Below, piece after piece: positions 1 through 5,712 of a stretch of 5,712 nucleotides of DNA. Made by a program: the position numbers and the translations under genes. A model generated the notes under the pieces. The model was not told where the DNA came from, did not search any database, and worked only from the letters and a program-made list of their open reading frames with translations. The DNA is from Candidatus Segetimicrobium genomatis. Lineage in GTDB: Bacteria; Sysuimicrobiota; Sysuimicrobiia; Sysuimicrobiales; Segetimicrobiaceae. Each line of letters opens with the position of its first letter. Within the stretch, counting starts at the first letter, position 1. The stretch covers positions 1-5,712 of the forward strand of contig VBAN01000234.1 in assembly GCA_005882445.1 (NCBI GenBank), written 5' to 3'.

Positions 1-1
1 C

Positions 2-994
2 CGGCTCCCCGAACTCCTCCGGCAGGCGCGGGAGGGCTGCCAGCCTGTCTACGAGGTCTGGGATCGCGCGGAGCGCGACCGTCCACTCCCGAGCCTGCCC
101 GCCCTGCGGGGCGGCGCGGTCCGGGGGTTCGTCAACATCATCCACGGGTGCAACAAGTTCTGTACGTTCTGCATCGTGCCGTACGTCCGGGGCCGCGAGC
201 GGAGCGTGCAGCCTGAGACCGTCGTCGCCGAGGTGGCCGGGCTCGCCGCGCAGGGGTATCGGGAGATCACCCTCCTCGGCCAGAATGTCGACAGTTACGG
301 GCACGATCTGTCGCCGCGCCGCGACCTGGCGGGCCTGCTCCGGCTCGTGCACGAGGTGGAAGGCATCGATCGGATCCGGTTTACGACGAGCCACCCCCGG
401 GACATGACCCTGACGCTGATCCGGACGGTCGCGGAGCTGCCGAAGGTCTGCGAGCACATTCACCTGCCGGTGCAGGCGGGGGACGACCAGGTGCTCAGGC
501 GGATGCACCGCGCCTACACGAGGAAGGCGATGCCCGCATCGAGTGTGTCCACCGATGTCATCGTCGGGTTTCCCGGCGAGACGGATGACGAGTTCGAGCG
601 CACGATCCGGCTGGTCAACGAGATCCGCTTCGATATGGTGAACACGGCGATCTACTCCCCGCGCGAAGGAACCCCGGCCGCAGGCGATCCCGATCAGGTC
701 CCCGAAGAGACCAAGCGGCGCCGCCTCCACGCGCTCAACCACCTGGGGCAGCGCATCGCCGCCGAGGTCAACCAGCGGCTCGTGTGGACGCAGCAGGAGG
801 TGCTCGTCGAAGGTCCCGGCACCCGCGGCGGGGTCGTCGGCCGCACCCGCACCAACAAGATCGTCACGATGGACGGCGATCAGGGGCTCACCGGCCGGAC
901 CGTGCCCGTGGAGATCACTTCCGCGGGGTCCTGGGTTCTCCGCGGCCGCCTGGCGGCAGGCGTGTTCCCGGCCGGCGCTCACCCTCGCCGGTAG
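2..994 (+). CDS. miaB: tRNA-2-methylthio-N6-dimethylallyladenosine synthase MiaB, 5'-truncated by the window edge, with an internal 11-residue gap
   Basis: MiaB is a cytoplasmic radical-SAM enzyme that converts i6A37 of tRNAs to ms2i6A37, using two [4Fe-4S] clusters. The frame is already open at base 2, so the N-terminal UPF0004 domain is mostly outside; about 330 residues are visible of a family length near 450-475. The radical-SAM CxxxCxxC motif reads HGCNKFCTFCIVPYVRGRERS (cysteines at 149-151, 161-163, 170-172). LLGQNVDSYG, RFTTSHPRDM, HIHLPVQAGDD and STDVIVGFPGET follow, all MiaB-type rather than RimO-type. The C-terminal TRAM domain shows VLVEGP, GRTRTNKIV and VPVEI. The stop is TAG at 992-994. 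Oddity: between RAYTR and AMPASSVSTD about 11 residues expected in the family are missing (near 521-529), in frame. That removes most of a barrel helix, so activity is doubtful although the frame stays open. The last 16 bp overlap the convergent mutL. Family assignment is firm; the functional state is inference. Confidence 0.93.
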   Translation, partial: RLPELLRQAREGCQPVYEVWDRAERDRPLPSLPALRGGAVRGFVNIIHGCNKFCTFCIVPYVRGRERSVQPETVVAEVAGLAAQGYREITLLGQNVDSYGHDLSPRRDLAGLLRLVHEVEGIDRIRFTTSHPRDMTLTLIRTVAELPKVCEHIHLPVQAGDDQVLRRMHRAYTRKAMPASSVSTDVIVGFPGETDDEFERTIRLVNEIRFDMVNTAIYSPREGTPAAGDPDQVPEETKRRRLHALNHLGQRIAAEVNQRLVWTQQEVLVEGPGTRGGVVGRTRTNKIVTMDGDQGLTGRTVPVEITSAGSWVLRGRLAAGVFPAGAHPRR

Positions 995-2079
995 AACCAC
1001 CGCTCGATCTCCGTCGCGCGCACCCGGACCATCGTCGGGCGCCCGTGAAAGCAGGAGAACGGGTCCGCCGCCCGCGAGAGCGCGTCGAGCAGGCCGGCCA
1101 TCATCGTCGGGTCGAGGGCGTCCCCGGCCCGCACCGCCGTGTGGCAGGCGGTGGCGATCGTCAGCCGCTCCTCGAGCGACCGGCCGGCATGGGGGCCGTG
1201 GTCGTCCTGGAGATCCCGCAGGCACGCGCGGAAGACCTCGCCGGGCGCGCGGTGGCCGGCGATCGCCGGGACGGCCATGAGGCGCACGGTCTTGGGTCCA
1301 AACAGCTCCACGTCGAAGCCGAGCGACCGGAGGGGAGCCTCCAGGTCGGTCAGGACGGCGGCTTCCTGAGGCGTCAGCTCCAGGACGATGGGGGTCACCA
1401 GCCCCTGCGCCTGCACGCCCTCGCGCGCGCGGCGGGCGATGAGCTGTTCGAAGAGCACCCGCTCATGCGCGGCGTGCTGATCGATCAGCACCAGGTCCTT
1501 CGCGGACTGGCCGAGGATGTAGGTCAGCGCCAGCTGGCCGATCACCCGGATCGGCGGCCAGGGGAGATCCGAGGAGAGGGCGTCCGTGATTTCCAGGGCG
1601 TCTCCGGCGAAGGGCGGGCGCTGGGGCACACCGAGGTCATCCCTGCCTGCGGCGTGAGCCGAAAGGTCTTCCCGGCCGCCCGCGGCCGCAGCGTGAGACA
1701 GCGCATCCGGGGGCTGCGCGGGGATGACATGGAGCAGCGGGACGCGGTGCAAGGTCCGCCGGACCTCTCGCTCAACGTCCTCGAACAGCTGCCTCTCCCG
1801 CACGAACCGGACCTCGGCCTTTCGAGGATGGACGTTGGCATCGACATCCTCCGTCGCGACGCGCAGGGACAGCACGGCAGCCGGGTGCCGGTCCTCGGGA
1901 ATCAGGGTGTGGTACGCCTGCGCGAGCGCGCGCGCCAGCAGCGGGCTCCGGACCGGCCGGTTGTTGATGAGGAACCACTGGTGCGTTCTCCGGCGCTGGG
2001 CCACCTGTGGGGTGCCGAGGACTCCGGCGAGCGTGCCCGTGGCTCCGGTTGCCGTGAACTCCAGGGCATGCGCAGCCAC
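979..2079 (-). CDS. Open C-terminal part of mutL: transducer plus endonuclease domain
   Basis: This is the longest intact reading frame of the broken mutL, 366 codons from a possible GTG at 2077-2079; the frame is open back to a TGA at 2227-2229. It begins inside the GHL ATPase region and carries HQWFLINNRPVRS and DVDANVHPRKAEVRF (transducer), then a poorly conserved linker. The dimerisation/endonuclease domain follows: DQHAAHERVLFE at 1447-1482 matches DQHA(X)2E(X)4E. QGLVTP at 1390-1407 resembles the beta-clamp-binding motif of B. subtilis MutL. ACHTAVRAG and SCFHGRPTMVRV are the other metal-site motifs; the latter has Phe where the family usually has Pro in CPHGRP, while the Cys and His are kept. 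Alone it has no ATPase. Whether GTG 2079 is ever used is unknown; I see no clear ribosome binding site. Counted separately only because a gene caller would report it. Confidence 0.6.
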   Translation of the reverse strand: MAAHALEFTATGATGTLAGVLGTPQVAQRRRTHQWFLINNRPVRSPLLARALAQAYHTLIPEDRHPAAVLSLRVATEDVDANVHPRKAEVRFVRERQLFEDVEREVRRTLHRVPLLHVIPAQPPDALSHAAAAGGREDLSAHAAGRDDLGVPQRPPFAGDALEITDALSSDLPWPPIRVIGQLALTYILGQSAKDLVLIDQHAAHERVLFEQLIARRAREGVQAQGLVTPIVLELTPQEAAVLTDLEAPLRSLGFDVELFGPKTVRLMAVPAIAGHRAPGEVFRACLRDLQDDHGPHAGRSLEERLTIATACHTAVRAGDALDPTMMAGLLDALSRAADPFSCFHGRPTMVRVRATEIERWFYRRG

Positions 2080-2206
2080 CTCCGGGCCGAGGATCCTGCG
2101 TGCCCGTTCGGCAAAGCTCTCAGGGGGAAACCATAGGATTTCCTGGCCCTCGTCGGTCAGCCGGACCGCGACCTCGGGCGCGGCCAGGGCCAGCGCCTCG
2201 ACCGTT

Positions 2207-2503
2207 TCAACGCCGCGCCGGCGATTTCAGAAATCGCCGGCGCGCGGGCGTGTTGAAAAAGAGGCCTTCGACGATGACGGTGGTGCCCTGGGGGCCGCTC
2301 GCGGGCCCGAGGCCTTGCTGGGTGCCGCCCGCGATGACGATCTTGACGGCATCCGCCCCCTGGATGCGCGTCACCATCTGGACGCGGGCGACCGCCGCAA
2401 TGCTGGGCAGGGCCTCACCGCGGAACCCGTAGGTGTGCACGTGCCGCAGATCCTCGGCGGTGCGAATCTTGCTCGTGGCAAAGCGCTGGAACGCCAGCGA
2501 CAC
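2207..2503 (-). pseudogene. Middle fragment of mutL: GHKL ATPase lid and FRGEAL region
   Basis: About 98 codons in the second mutL frame. FATSKIRTAEDL, GFRGEALPSIAAV and LFFNTPARRRFLKSP are hallmark MutL ATPase-domain motifs. The recognisable homology starts further upstream, near 2578, with AIEIGGAGQRLIQISDDGAGI, so GTG 2501-2503 is just an internal valine codon. This frame is open back to 2635, where it meets the mutS stop codon: it is in the mutS frame. Read-through of that stop would fuse the fragment to MutS, which I consider accidental. It ends at TGA 2207-2209, caused by the second deletion. It has no independent function that I can support. Confidence 0.7.
2214..2244. repeat. Perfect inverted repeat, 14-bp arms with a 3-nt loop, inside mutL
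   Basis: The arms CGCGCCGGCGATTT and AAATCGCCGGCGCG are exact reverse complements separated by CAG. On the - strand most of it encodes the RRRFLKSP segment of MutL, so part of the symmetry is ordinary coding. The outer bases on the 2214-2218 side fall where MutL homology breaks and the frame shifts. There is no T-run, so it is not a typical terminator. Confidence 0.85.
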
Positions 2504-2504
2504 C

Positions 2505-2639
2505 TCAGAGCCGGGAATGCCCGCGCCGTCGTCGCTGATCTGAATGAGCCGCTGACCGGCGCCCCCGATCTCGATGGCCCGCCGCGATGCGCTCGGCGGC
2601 GCTCTGGGGGAGGATCTGGATGCCGGGGCCTGCGCTCAC
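2505..2639 (-). pseudogene. N-terminal fragment of mutL (44 codons)
   Basis: Read from GTG 2637-2639. The first 21 residues, MSAGPGIQILPQSAAERIAAG, are the authentic MutL N-terminus. The remaining 23 codons (starting HRDRGRR) are out-of-frame product after the first deletion and end at TGA 2505-2507. If the sequence is right, this short peptide is what the normal mutL start produces. Confidence 0.7.
2636..2639 (-). promoter_or_regulatory. mutS stop / mutL start overlap (GTGA)
   Basis: On the - strand the TGA of mutS and the GTG of mutL share bases as GTGA. This is the typical sign of translational coupling in an operon. No strong Shine-Dalgarno sequence precedes the GTG, so reinitiation by ribosomes finishing mutS is the likely way mutL would be translated. 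It also fixes the mutL start, since MutL homology begins six codons later. Confidence 0.75.
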
Positions 2640-5272
2640 GTCCGCCGTGGGGTCCCCTGTGACGGGAATGGGATCACTGTGCTGGCCGGCCGCTCGCCCC
2701 CGGGCCCCCGCCGGCCGGGCACGTGCTGAGGTGGGCCGTGGGACGTCCCCGCTTCGAGGAGGGTCCGGAGGGTGGACAAAAAGTTCAGGGCCTCGATCGG
2801 CGTCATTCGGGACAGGTCGGCCTGCCGGAGGGCTTCCTCGACGGGGGATGGCAGCGCCAGCGGAAGCTGCTGGCTGCGCGACGGGCCGCGCCCGGCGCGG
2901 GGCGAGCGCTGGGACGCGGAGGCTGTCTCGAGGCCGGCCAGGACCTCGCGCGCCCGCTGGATCACGGGGTCGGGGACTCCCGCCAGGCGCGCCACGTGGA
3001 TTCCATAGGATGATGCCGCCGCCCCCGCCGCGACACGGTGGAGGAACACGATATCCTGACCGTCCTCCTTAACGAGCACCTGGGCGTTGGCCACGCGTGC
3101 CAGCTGCGAGGCGAGTTCGGTCAGCTCGTGGTAGTGCGTGGCGAAGAGGGTCCGCGCCCCCACCCGGTCGTGAAGATCTTCGACCACCGCCCACGCCAGG
3201 CTCATGCCGTCGTACGTGCTGGTGCCCCGCCCGACCTCATCCAGGATGACCAGGCTCCGGGCCGTGGCCTGCGTGAGGATGCGCGCCACCTCGATCATCT
3301 CGTTGAGGAACGTGCTCCGGCCCGCGGCGAGATCGTCGCTTGCCCCCACGCGGGTGAAGATTCGGTCGACCGTGCCGATCTCGGCCTCGCGCGCCGGCAC
3401 AAAGCTGCCCATCTGCGCCATGACGACCATGAGGGCCGCCTGCCGGATGTAGGTGCTCTTGCCGCCAAAATTTGGGCCGGTGACGATCAAGATGTCGGGG
3501 CCGCCCGGATCGAGCGAAAGGTCGTTGGGGACGAACCGGTCGACCCCGATCGCCTGCTCGACGACGGGATGGCGGCCCCCCACGACGCGGAAGACCCGCT
3601 CGTCCACCAGGCGGGGCCGGACGTACCGGTGGCGGACGGCGACTTCGGCGAGCGCCGCATGGACGTCGGCCTCGGCCACCGCCCTGGCTGCGGCCTGGAG
3701 CGGGGCGATCTGCGCGCGGACGGCATCCCGCAGTCCGCAGAACACCTCGTACTCCCGTGCGGCGATGCGCACCTCCGCGGTGAGGATCAGCGCCTCGCGG
3801 TCCTTCATTTCCGCCGTGATGTACCGTTCGGCGCCGACGAGCGTGCCTTTGCGAATGTACTCTCGCGGCACCAGACGTTCGTTGGCCTTGCTCACTTCAA
3901 TGTAGTAACCCATCACCTGGTTATAGCCGACCTTGAGGCTGCGAATGCCTGTCCGCGCCCGCTCGGCGGCTTCGAGCCCGGCCATCCACTCGCGGGCCGC
4001 CTGGCTGCCGGCGCGGAGGCGGTCGGCCTCGGGGTCGAATCCCGGCCGGATCAGGCCACCGTCCTTGGGCGATAGGGGAGGGGAGTCGACGAGCCCGCGG
4101 CGGAGGACCTCGACGAGATCAGGGGGGACGGCGAGCGCGGCCGCGCGCGCGCGGATCTCCTCGGCCGCCCCCAGCGCAAGGCGCGAATCCGCGGGTTCCG
4201 CCAGGATGGGAGCGAGGGCCGGCAACGCCTCGAGCGCGCTGCGCAGCGCTGCGAGATCGCGGGGCGTGCCCGCTTCGTGGGCCAGACGGCCGCCGAGCCG
4301 CTCGATGTCCCCGATCGCCCGCAGATGAGCCCTGAGGGTCTCGCGGACGGGAGCGTTGACCACGAACATCTCGACGGCGTCCAGCCGGGCGCGGATTTCC
4401 TCACGATCGAGGAGCGGCTGCCGCATCCAGCGGCGAACCAGGCGGCCGCCCATCGGCGTTTCGGTGAGGTCGAGCACGCCGAGGAGCGTGTCCTGGGCTC
4501 GGGCGTCCCGCGGCTGCGCCCAGAGGGCAAGCGCCCGCTGGGTCGGATCGTCGAGGATCATGGTGGCGGTCCGGGGGAGCATGCGCACGCTGCGGAGGTG
4601 GGGCAACGGCCCCTTCTGCGTTTCCCGGAGATACTGGACGAGCGCGCCGGCCGCCCCCGTGGCGAGGGGGGCGCTCGAGAGGCCGAACGCATCGAGGGTG
4701 GCCACCCCGAGATGCTCGCGCAGGGTCCGGCCTGCCGCCGCCGGGTCGAACCGGTTGGCGTCGTACGCGGTCGCGGACACGTCTTCCATGACGAAGGCCG
4801 CCGCCTCGGAATCATCGGGGACGAGCAGCTCTCGAGGGCGAAAGCTGGCGAGCGTCTCCGAGAGATGCGCCGGGGTCTCTCCTTCCGTGGCATAGAACTC
4901 ACCGGTGGACAGATCGGCCAGCGCCAGTCCCCACCCGTTGCTCCCGGAGGCCACGGCCGCGAGGAAGTTGTTCTCGCGCGCGCTGAGGAGGTCGTCTTCG
5001 ATGACCGTGCCGGGCGTGACGACGCGGACGACCTCGCGGCGGACCAGCGTCCGGGTCTGCTTCGGGTCTTCGACCTGGTCGCAGATGGCGACCCGATGGC
5101 CCCGGTCGATCAGACGCCGCAGGTACGAATGGAGCGCGTGGTGGGGGATCCCGCACATCGGGATCCGCCGGCCTTTCGCCACCGGCCGGCTGGTCAGCAA
5201 GAGCAGGATGGCCTTGGGGTGCTGATCCTTGAGCGCCCGATACTGGCGCATCATGGGCGTCAGCTCGCTCAT
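2636..5272 (-). CDS. mutS: DNA mismatch repair protein MutS lacking the Phe-X-Glu mismatch-reading segment
   Basis: MutS (MutS1) binds mispairs and small loops and uses ATP to form a sliding clamp that recruits MutL. The start is ATG at 5270-5272: an in-frame TAG lies at 5279-5281 and the product opens MSELTPMMRQY as in the family. It is 878 codons. Domain I is damaged: AILL is followed directly by LLTSRPVAKGRRIPMCGIPHHA, so about 24 residues including GDFYE.F are absent, in frame (near 5195-5206). The rest looks complete: connector (to about 240), core and clamp (TPMGGRLVRRW, SLKVGYNQVMGYYIEVS), and ATPase with Walker A GPNFGGKST (residues 599-607, Phe for the usual Met), signature DDLAAGRSTF (646-655), Walker B LVILDEVGRGTSTYDG (D678, E679) and FATHYHELT. 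QLPLAL at 802-807 resembles a beta-clamp-binding motif. A Pro/Gly/Arg-rich tail of about 30 residues follows the usual C-terminus. ATPase function is plausible; mismatch recognition is probably lost. Confidence 0.93.
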   Translation of the reverse strand: MSELTPMMRQYRALKDQHPKAILLLLTSRPVAKGRRIPMCGIPHHALHSYLRRLIDRGHRVAICDQVEDPKQTRTLVRREVVRVVTPGTVIEDDLLSARENNFLAAVASGSNGWGLALADLSTGEFYATEGETPAHLSETLASFRPRELLVPDDSEAAAFVMEDVSATAYDANRFDPAAAGRTLREHLGVATLDAFGLSSAPLATGAAGALVQYLRETQKGPLPHLRSVRMLPRTATMILDDPTQRALALWAQPRDARAQDTLLGVLDLTETPMGGRLVRRWMRQPLLDREEIRARLDAVEMFVVNAPVRETLRAHLRAIGDIERLGGRLAHEAGTPRDLAALRSALEALPALAPILAEPADSRLALGAAEEIRARAAALAVPPDLVEVLRRGLVDSPPLSPKDGGLIRPGFDPEADRLRAGSQAAREWMAGLEAAERARTGIRSLKVGYNQVMGYYIEVSKANERLVPREYIRKGTLVGAERYITAEMKDREALILTAEVRIAAREYEVFCGLRDAVRAQIAPLQAAARAVAEADVHAALAEVAVRHRYVRPRLVDERVFRVVGGRHPVVEQAIGVDRFVPNDLSLDPGGPDILIVTGPNFGGKSTYIRQAALMVVMAQMGSFVPAREAEIGTVDRIFTRVGASDDLAAGRSTFLNEMIEVARILTQATARSLVILDEVGRGTSTYDGMSLAWAVVEDLHDRVGARTLFATHYHELTELASQLARVANAQVLVKEDGQDIVFLHRVAAGAAASSYGIHVARLAGVPDPVIQRAREVLAGLETASASQRSPRAGRGPSRSQQLPLALPSPVEEALRQADLSRMTPIEALNFLSTLRTLLEAGTSHGPPQHVPGRRGPGGERPASTVIPFPSQGTPRRT

Positions 5273-5343
5273 GCCCGTCTATCTTCGTCGCGCCGCCTCG
5301 AGGTCCCCCCTGGGGTGATGGAAAGTCCGACCCGCGCGGGGAT

Positions 5344-5380
5344 CCTCGGCGGCAGGGGGGGAGGCCGAGGCGGTAACGCC
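5344..5380. repeat. Two adjacent small inverted repeats upstream of mutS
   Basis: CCTCGGC (5344-5350) pairs with GCCGAGG (5364-5370) across a 13-nt G-rich loop. GGCG (5369-5372) pairs with CGCC (5377-5380) around GTAA, which as + strand RNA would be a GNRA-type tetraloop. The two overlap by two bases, so they could be alternatives. They lie between mutS and the divergent open frame, and inside that frame if it begins at 5315 or 5318. No clear -35/-10 promoter pair is visible on either strand. A regulatory role is only a guess in DNA this GC-rich. Confidence 0.35.
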
Positions 5381-5392
5381 GAAGAAAACCTC

Positions 5393-5712
5393 ATGAACGG
5401 ATCACATCGACGCCGGCAGCGTCCGGGGCCCGCGGTCTCGACACCCGCCGGACGCGCATCCCCGCCGCCGACGACACCGGGTCCCGGGAAGGCCTCCGGG
5501 GTGGCGCCGACCTCCCCGCCGGCCGCCCGCGTCCCCGTGCCCAACGCCGGCACGGGGGAAGAAGCGTGGGAGCGGACCCACCTCGAGCAGACGATGTTCG
5601 CCATGGCGCGAGAGCACGCGGATGCCGCCGCCCGGTGCGCCCGCGCGTCCCCTCCGGACCGTGAGGGCGAGCAGACGCACAGCCTCGTCGCGCTGCTGAT
5701 GTCCTTTCTCGC
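5393..5712 (+). CDS. Hypothetical protein, 3' end beyond the window
   Basis: An open frame starts with ATG at 5393-5395 and has no stop before the window end (106 codons plus two bases). Residues 1 to about 55 are rich in Pro, Ala, Gly and Arg and look disordered. From about 56 on (EEAWERTHLEQTMFAMAREH, then ADAAARCARAS and THSLVALLMSFLA) it becomes Glu/Ala/Leu-rich and probably helical, with GC-dominated third positions, which supports real coding. The frame is open further upstream with ATG at 5318 and GTG at 5315; GAGGT at 5300-5304 sits about 10 nt before the GTG and could be its ribosome binding site. No signal peptide or family motif is recognisable, and I assign no function. It is divergent from mutS. 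The opposite-strand frame over the same stretch is low complexity and less convincing. Confidence 0.5.
   Translation, partial: MNGSHRRRQRPGPAVSTPAGRASPPPTTPGPGKASGVAPTSPPAARVPVPNAGTGEEAWERTHLEQTMFAMAREHADAAARCARASPPDREGEQTHSLVALLMSFL

Larger units (their letters stand above)
979..2639 (-). pseudogene. mutL: DNA mismatch repair protein MutL, broken by two frameshifting deletions
   Basis: MutL couples MutS mismatch recognition to strand incision. The start is GTG at 2637-2639, giving MSAGPGIQILPQSAAERIAAG, the expected MutL N-terminus; it overlaps the mutS stop as GTGA, implying translational coupling. Right after IAAG (2577) the homology jumps frame to AIEIGGAGQRLIQISDDGAGI: about 77 nt are missing, including the whole EVVERP...ELVEN.LDAGA N-box that binds ATP and Mg2+. 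The start frame therefore stops at 2505-2507 after 44 codons. The middle frame has DDGAGI, RFATSKI, YGFRGEALPSIAAV, GTTV and FFNTPARRRFLKSP, then stops at 2207-2209. A second jump, about 14 nt short, leads to VETVEALALAAPEVAVRL and on to the TGA at 979-981. The third part has the transducer domain (NVHPRKAEVRF) and the C-terminal endonuclease motif DQHAAHERVLFE. The restored length would be about 584 residues, normal for the family. Recent decay or an assembly error are both possible. Confidence 0.85.

Noticed and set aside
49..270. - strand frame opposite the start of visible miaB
   Set aside because: It is antisense to the radical-SAM cysteine motif region and shows no coding features.
1474..1491. 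Perfect 18-bp palindrome GTGCTGATCGATCAGCAC
   Set aside because: It is exactly the codons for VLIDQH in the MutL endonuclease motif; the symmetry follows from codon choice in a conserved protein stretch, so I do not call it an operator site.
784..2136. Long + strand open frame of 450 codons across mutL
   Set aside because: It is Arg/Gly/Pro-rich with no recognisable motif and lies antisense to clear MutL homology; such frames are common in high-GC DNA.
2579..2601. Inverted repeat CGCCGC / GCGGCG near the first mutL junction
   Set aside because: Six-base GC arms with a 10-nt loop are expected often in DNA of this composition; not enough to link it to the deletion.
3038..4075. Long + strand open frame of 345 codons inside mutS
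   Set aside because: It is antisense to the conserved MutS core and ATPase domain, with no family features of its own.
5269..5604. - strand open frame ending in an ATGA overlap with the mutS start, as if an upstream operon gene
   Set aside because: The product is Gly/Pro/Arg low complexity, and the opposite strand has the better coding pattern, so the overlap is probably chance.

Overview
This is a GC-rich bacterial window built around DNA mismatch repair. From left to right it holds the 3' two thirds of miaB on the + strand (tRNA ms2i6A37 methylthiotransferase), then mutL and mutS on the - strand, and at the right edge a divergent open frame of unknown function that runs off the window. The very high GC at third codon positions, the GTG start of mutL, and a MutL that carries its own endonuclease motif all fit a high-GC bacterium outside the MutH-using enterobacteria. 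I cannot name the phylum. The miaB/mutS/mutL neighbourhood is common in bacteria, but here miaB converges on the mutSL pair instead of preceding it.

Layout: miaB (2-994, 5' end outside the window) overlaps the 3' end of mutL by 16 bp, tail to tail. The mutL locus (979-2639) and mutS (2636-5272) form an operon read leftward, with mutS first and a 4-bp GTGA stop/start overlap. A short intergenic stretch with two small stem-loops lies upstream of mutS. Beyond it a rightward frame opens, with candidate starts at 5315, 5318 and 5393.

The most striking observation is that all three recognisable genes carry short deletions in otherwise well-conserved sequence. MutS has lost about 24 residues in frame, including the Phe-X-Glu mismatch-reading loop. 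MutL has lost about 77 nt covering the ATPase N-box, and about 14 nt next to a perfect 14-bp-arm hairpin; both losses shift the frame, so mutL is split into three pieces. MiaB has lost about 11 residues in frame from its radical-SAM barrel. The lengths come from comparison with remembered E. coli and B. subtilis family sequences, not from an alignment run here. Either this locus is a freshly broken mismatch-repair system (mutator genotype), or the assembled sequence contains deletion artefacts. Read mapping would separate the two. I found no CRISPR array, RNA gene, mobile element or new defence-like system.
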